A stretch of 64,000 nt of DNA from Flavobacterium ginsenosidimutans (GTDB taxonomy: Bacteria; Bacteroidota; Bacteroidia; Flavobacteriales; Flavobacteriaceae). The notes under the pieces were generated by a model. The model was not told where the DNA came from. It worked only from the letters and a program-made list of their open reading frames with translations, and searched no databases. Positions 60,271 through 64,000 of the stretch are shown here, in pieces (the stretch's first letter is position 1; each line of letters starts with the position of its first letter). The translations under genes and the position numbers were made by a program. The stretch spans positions 180,246-244,245 of the forward strand of contig NZ_QJRJ01000073.1 of the NCBI RefSeq assembly GCF_003254625.1, in the 5' to 3' direction.

Positions 60271-63200
60271 ATGATCCATTTCTTTGAAAACCAAAGCAAA
60301 ACTGTTTTTGCGGTACAAACGCAAAACGAAATTTCAGCTCAAGACATTTCAAAATTAAACTGGCTTTTTGCCGACGCAAGTAAGATCGAAAAATCTGCAT
60401 TGACAGGTTTCTTTGTTGGTCCTCGCGCTACTATGATTACACCTTGGAGTACAAATGCTGTAGAAATTACTCAAAATATGGGTATTTCAGGTATTATCAG
60501 AATCGAAGAATTTCATCCTGCAACGGAAGATTTTACTGATTTTGACCCAATGCTTTCTCAAAAATTCAACGAATTAGATCAAGAAATCTTCACTATCAAC
60601 ATTCAGCCAGAACCAATTTTGGAGATTGATGATATTGCAACTTACAACAAAGTAGAAGGTTTAGCTTTAAGCGAAGAAGAAGTTGAATACTTAAACAATC
60701 TTTCAACTAAACTTGGAAGAAAATTAACTGACTCTGAGATTTTTGCTTTTTCTCAAGCCAATTCAGAACACTGCCGTCACAAAATTTTCAACGGAACTTT
60801 TGTTATCGATGGCGAAGAAAAAGAAACTTCTCTTTTCAAATTAATCAAAAAAACATCTCAGGAAAATCCTAACGATATTGTTTCTGCTTACAAAGACAAC
60901 GTTGCTTTTGTAAAAGGACCAAAAGTGCAGCAGTTTGCACCAAAATCAGCAGACAAACCTGATTTTTACGAAATAAAAGAATTTGATTCTGTAATCTCTT
61001 TAAAAGCAGAAACACACAATTTCCCAACAACTGTTGAGCCTTTCAACGGAGCTGCAACAGGTTCTGGAGGAGAAATTCGTGACCGTTTAGCAGGAGGACA
61101 AGGATCGCTTCCTTTAGCTGGAACTGCCGTTTACATGACTTCTTACTCTCGCTTGAAAGAAGATCGTAAATGGGAAAATGCTGTTGAAGAAAGAAAATGG
61201 TTGTACCAAACTCCAATGGATATTTTGATCAAAGCTTCAAACGGAGCTTCTGATTTCGGAAATAAATTTGGTCAGCCGCTTATTACAGGTTCTGTTTTAA
61301 CTTTCGAACATTCAGAAAACGACCGTAAAATTGGTTACGATAAAGTAATCATGCAAGCGGGAGGAATTGGTTACGGAAAATTAGATCAATCAATTAAAAA
61401 GAAACCACAAGAAGGCGATAAAATCGTAATCTTAGGTGGAGAAAATTATAGAATCGGAATGGGTGGTGCTGCGGTTTCTTCTGCAGATACAGGAGCTTTC
61501 GGTTCAGGAATCGAATTAAATGCGATTCAGCGTTCAAACCCTGAAATGCAAAAACGTGCTGCAAACGCGATTCGTGGTTTAGTAGAAAGCGATAATAACC
61601 CTATTGTTTCTATTCACGATCACGGAGCTGGAGGACACTTAAACTGTCTTTCAGAATTGGTTGAAGAAACTGGAGGTTTAATCGATTTAGACAAATTACC
61701 AGTTGGAGATCCTACTCTTTCTGCAAAAGAAATTATCGGTAACGAATCTCAAGAAAGAATGGGATTGGTTATTGGTCAAAAAGATATTGATACGTTGCAA
61801 AGAATCGCTGACAGAGAGCGTTCTCCTATGTACGAGGTTGGAGATGTAACGGGAGATCACCGTTTTACATTCGAATCAAAATCAAATGGTTCAAAACCGA
61901 TGGATTATGCTTTAGAAGATTTCTTCGGAAGTTCTCCAAAAACGGTTATGACAGATAAAACTATCGATAGAAAATATGCTGATGTTGCTTACAACGCAGG
62001 AGATTTCGAATCATATTTAAAAGACGTTTTACGTTTAGAGGCTGTTGCTTCAAAAGACTGGTTAACAAACAAAGTTGACCGTTGTGTTGGAGGAAAAGTA
62101 GCAAAACAGCAAAATGCAGGTCCGTTACAATTGCCTTTAAATAACGTTGGAGTTATGGCTCTAGATTATTTAGGTAAAGAAGGAATTGCAACTTCTATCG
62201 GGCACGCTCCTATCGCTGCTTTGATCGATCCTGTTGCAGGAAGCAGAAATGCTATTGCAGAATCATTATCAAACATTATCTGGGCTCCAATTAAAGATCA
62301 GTTAAAAGGTATTTCATTATCTGCAAACTGGATGTGGGCTTGTAAAAACGAAGGTGAAGACGCTCGTTTGTACGCTGCTGTTGAAGGCTGTTCAGAATTT
62401 GCAATTGAATTAGGAATCAATATTCCAACAGGAAAAGATTCACTTTCAATGAAACAAAAATATCCAAATGACGAAGTAATTGCACCTGGAACGGTTATTA
62501 TTTCTGCTGCTGGAAATTGTACAGATATTAGAAAAGTAGTTGAACCTGTTTTACAGAAAAATGGAGATTCAATTTATTATATCAATTTGTCTCAAGATGA
62601 TTTCAAACTTGGAGGTTCATCTTTTGCACAAATCAGAAACACAATCGGAAACGAAACTTCTACAATTAAAGATTCAGCTTTCTTCAAAAATGCATTTAAT
62701 ACCATTCAAGATTTAATCGGTGAAAACCAAATTTTAGCAGGTCACGATATCGGAAGCGGTGGTTTAATTACTACTTTATTAGAATTGTGTTTTGCTGATG
62801 TGAATTTGGGAGCTAAAATTGATTTCTCTGCATTTGCTGAAAAAGACTTATTGAAAATCCTTTTCGCTGAAAACATCGGAATCGTTTTCCAGGCAAAATC
62901 TGATGCAGCTGTTGAAGCTAAATTAAATGCTAACAATATTGAATTCTTCAAAATTGGTTCTGTAACTTCTACAGCTACTTTGGAAATTGGAAATTGGAAT
63001 TTAGATATTCCAACTTACAGAGACGTTTGGTTTGAAACTTCTTATTTATTAGATCAAAAACAATCTAAAAACGGAAGAGCTCAAGCACGTTTTGAAAACT
63101 ATAAAAATCAAGTTTTAAATTATACTTTCCCTGCACACTTTACAGGAAAAGCGCCTGTCATCTCGAGTGGAGTCAAGAGGCCAAAAGCCGCTATTATTCG

Positions 63201-63924
63201 TGAAAAAGGAAGTAATTCTGAGCGTGAAATGGCAAATGCGATGTACTTAGCTGGTTTTGATGTAAAAGATGTTCACATGACGGATTTAATTTCTGGTCGT
63301 GAAACACTTGAAGACATTCAGTTTATTGGAGCAGTTGGAGGATTCTCTAACTCAGATGTTTTAGGTTCTGCTAAAGGTTGGGCTGGAGCTTTCTTATACA
63401 ACGAAAAAGCAAAAACAGCTTTAGATAATTTCTTTAAAAGAGAAGATACTTTATCTGTTGGAATCTGTAACGGATGCCAATTGTTTATGGAATTAGAAGT
63501 GATTAATCCAGAACATGAAGTTCACGGAAAAATGCACCATAATGAAAGCCAGAAACACGAAAGTATCTTTACTTCTGTAACGGTTCAGGAAAATAACTCT
63601 GTTATGTTGTCAACATTAGCTGGAAGCACTTTAGGAGTTTGGGTTTCTCACGGAGAAGGTAAATTCAAATTGCCTTATTCAGAAGATCAATATAACATTG
63701 TTTCTAAATATGCTTACGAAGGTTATCCTGCAAACCCTAACGGTTCTGATTATAACACCGCAATGATGTGTGATAAAACTGGAAGACATTTGGTTATGAT
63801 GCCGCATATTGAGCGTTCGACTTTCCAATGGAACTGGGCGCATTATCCAAAAGACAGAAATGACGAGGTTACGCCTTGGCACGAAGCTTTTGTGAATGCA
63901 AGAAAATGGATTGAGAAAAACTAA
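60271..63924 (+). CDS. purL: Phosphoribosylformylglycinamidine synthase (single-chain)
   Basis: This 1217-residue enzyme converts FGAR to FGAM with glutamine and ATP in purine synthesis. It is the large fused type. The N-terminal and synthetase parts have [44 protein letters not shown] and [20 protein letters not shown]. The C-terminal glutaminase domain has nucleophile C1066 in [11 protein letters not shown], and HIER near the end supplies the His/Glu pair. A GC-richer stretch at residues 963-970 (VISSGVKR) looks like an in-frame repeat remnant in the linker before the glutaminase domain. The enzyme otherwise looks intact. Confidence 0.96.
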   Translation: MIHFFENQSKTVFAVQTQNEISAQDISKLNWLFADASKIEKSALTGFFVGPRATMITPWSTNAVEITQNMGISGIIRIEEFHPATEDFTDFDPMLSQKFNELDQEIFTINIQPEPILEIDDIATYNKVEGLALSEEEVEYLNNLSTKLGRKLTDSEIFAFSQANSEHCRHKIFNGTFVIDGEEKETSLFKLIKKTSQENPNDIVSAYKDNVAFVKGPKVQQFAPKSADKPDFYEIKEFDSVISLKAETHNFPTTVEPFNGAATGSGGEIRDRLAGGQGSLPLAGTAVYMTSYSRLKEDRKWENAVEERKWLYQTPMDILIKASNGASDFGNKFGQPLITGSVLTFEHSENDRKIGYDKVIMQAGGIGYGKLDQSIKKKPQEGDKIVILGGENYRIGMGGAAVSSADTGAFGSGIELNAIQRSNPEMQKRAANAIRGLVESDNNPIVSIHDHGAGGHLNCLSELVEETGGLIDLDKLPVGDPTLSAKEIIGNESQERMGLVIGQKDIDTLQRIADRERSPMYEVGDVTGDHRFTFESKSNGSKPMDYALEDFFGSSPKTVMTDKTIDRKYADVAYNAGDFESYLKDVLRLEAVASKDWLTNKVDRCVGGKVAKQQNAGPLQLPLNNVGVMALDYLGKEGIATSIGHAPIAALIDPVAGSRNAIAESLSNIIWAPIKDQLKGISLSANWMWACKNEGEDARLYAAVEGCSEFAIELGINIPTGKDSLSMKQKYPNDEVIAPGTVIISAAGNCTDIRKVVEPVLQKNGDSIYYINLSQDDFKLGGSSFAQIRNTIGNETSTIKDSAFFKNAFNTIQDLIGENQILAGHDIGSGGLITTLLELCFADVNLGAKIDFSAFAEKDLLKILFAENIGIVFQAKSDAAVEAKLNANNIEFFKIGSVTSTATLEIGNWNLDIPTYRDVWFETSYLLDQKQSKNGRAQARFENYKNQVLNYTFPAHFTGKAPVISSGVKRPKAAIIREKGSNSEREMANAMYLAGFDVKDVHMTDLISGRETLEDIQFIGAVGGFSNSDVLGSAKGWAGAFLYNEKAKTALDNFFKREDTLSVGICNGCQLFMELEVINPEHEVHGKMHHNESQKHESIFTSVTVQENNSVMLSTLAGSTLGVWVSHGEGKFKLPYSEDQYNIVSKYAYEGYPANPNGSDYNTAMMCDKTGRHLVMMPHIERSTFQWNWAHYPKDRNDEVTPWHEAFVNARKWIEKN
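63157..63180 (+). repeat. Repeat-like segment inside purL
   Basis: The 24 bases coding VISSGVKR contain 13 G or C and end in an AGG codon, unlike the AT-rich codon use on both sides. The sequence GTCATCTCGAGTGGAGTCAA resembles the dispersed GTCAT..GAGCGAAGTCGA family present in spacers here (16519 and 18527). It keeps the frame and sits in a linker, where insertions are tolerated. Confidence 0.5.
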
Positions 63925-64000
63925 TTTTTAGTTTTTGACTAGTCCTAAATAATCGATACAGATTATTAGACAAATATATTTAATTAAACACCTGTAAGAA

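Overview
The window is AT-rich chromosomal DNA from a Bacteroidota bacterium, most likely a Flavobacterium or close relative. The main reasons are a SusC/SusD pair, a C-terminal type IX secretion (T9SS) sorting domain on an extracellular nuclease, lipoproteins with short Bacteroidota-style lipoboxes, promoter-like boxes of the TTG-N(17-23)-TANNTTTG type, and the A-rich leaders with weak Shine-Dalgarno sequences seen before most genes. I see no phage, plasmid, transposase or CRISPR array. This is a core chromosome segment carrying many small accessory genes.

Layout. 1-5.8 kb: the tail of a probable histidine kinase, a YfcE-like phosphoesterase, an SPFH/flotillin-like membrane protein, truA and an MsbA-type ABC exporter. 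5.8-15.7 kb: a LytS-type sensor kinase, a secreted metzincin-like protease, a SusC/SusD pair and a LytTR response regulator, which read as one sensing, digestion and import locus. 15.9-18.4 kb: a NUMOD4/HNH-like DNA-binding protein and lipoamide dehydrogenase. 18.8-37.3 kb: an archipelago of small, mostly plus-strand genes, including DUF2314-ankyrin, TPM, DUF2625, DUF4919, DUF2975 plus XRE, a quinone reductase, SRPBCC proteins, three DUF1801 proteins, a serine hydrolase, an MBL hydrolase, a lactonase, a GNAT enzyme, a LOG protein, an AraC/DoxX/Tat-deacetylase group, a TlpA-like thioredoxin and a 2H phosphoesterase. 37.4-40.4 kb (minus): VOC protein, lipoprotein and CPA2 antiporter. 40.7-53.1 kb: sdaA, an SH3 protein, panB, a four-helix-bundle (23S IVP) gene inside inverted repeats, an RluA-type synthase, an aldehyde dehydrogenase, a membrane protein, a 1350-residue hybrid kinase and a YpfJ-like metallopeptidase. 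53.4-55.9 kb (minus): tRNA-His, bshB1, isochorismate synthase and a MenI-like thioesterase. 56.1-63.9 kb: a surface lipoprotein, a T9SS-secreted endonuclease I and purL.

How the genes work together. The kinase, protease, SusCD and LytTR regulator plausibly sense and import a peptide-like nutrient. menF and the hotdog thioesterase belong to menaquinone synthesis. bshB1 points to bacillithiol. panB, lpdA, purL and sdaA are housekeeping metabolism.

The most unusual signal lies in the spacers. Many intergenic regions hold long inverted repeats built from short repeated words, with a different word at each locus. Some of these enclose a second conserved palindrome (AGACGCACTGCAGTGCGTCT). One encloses a complete four-helix-bundle gene and fills the entire gap between two housekeeping genes. 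One repeat-like segment also appears to have been captured in frame inside purL.
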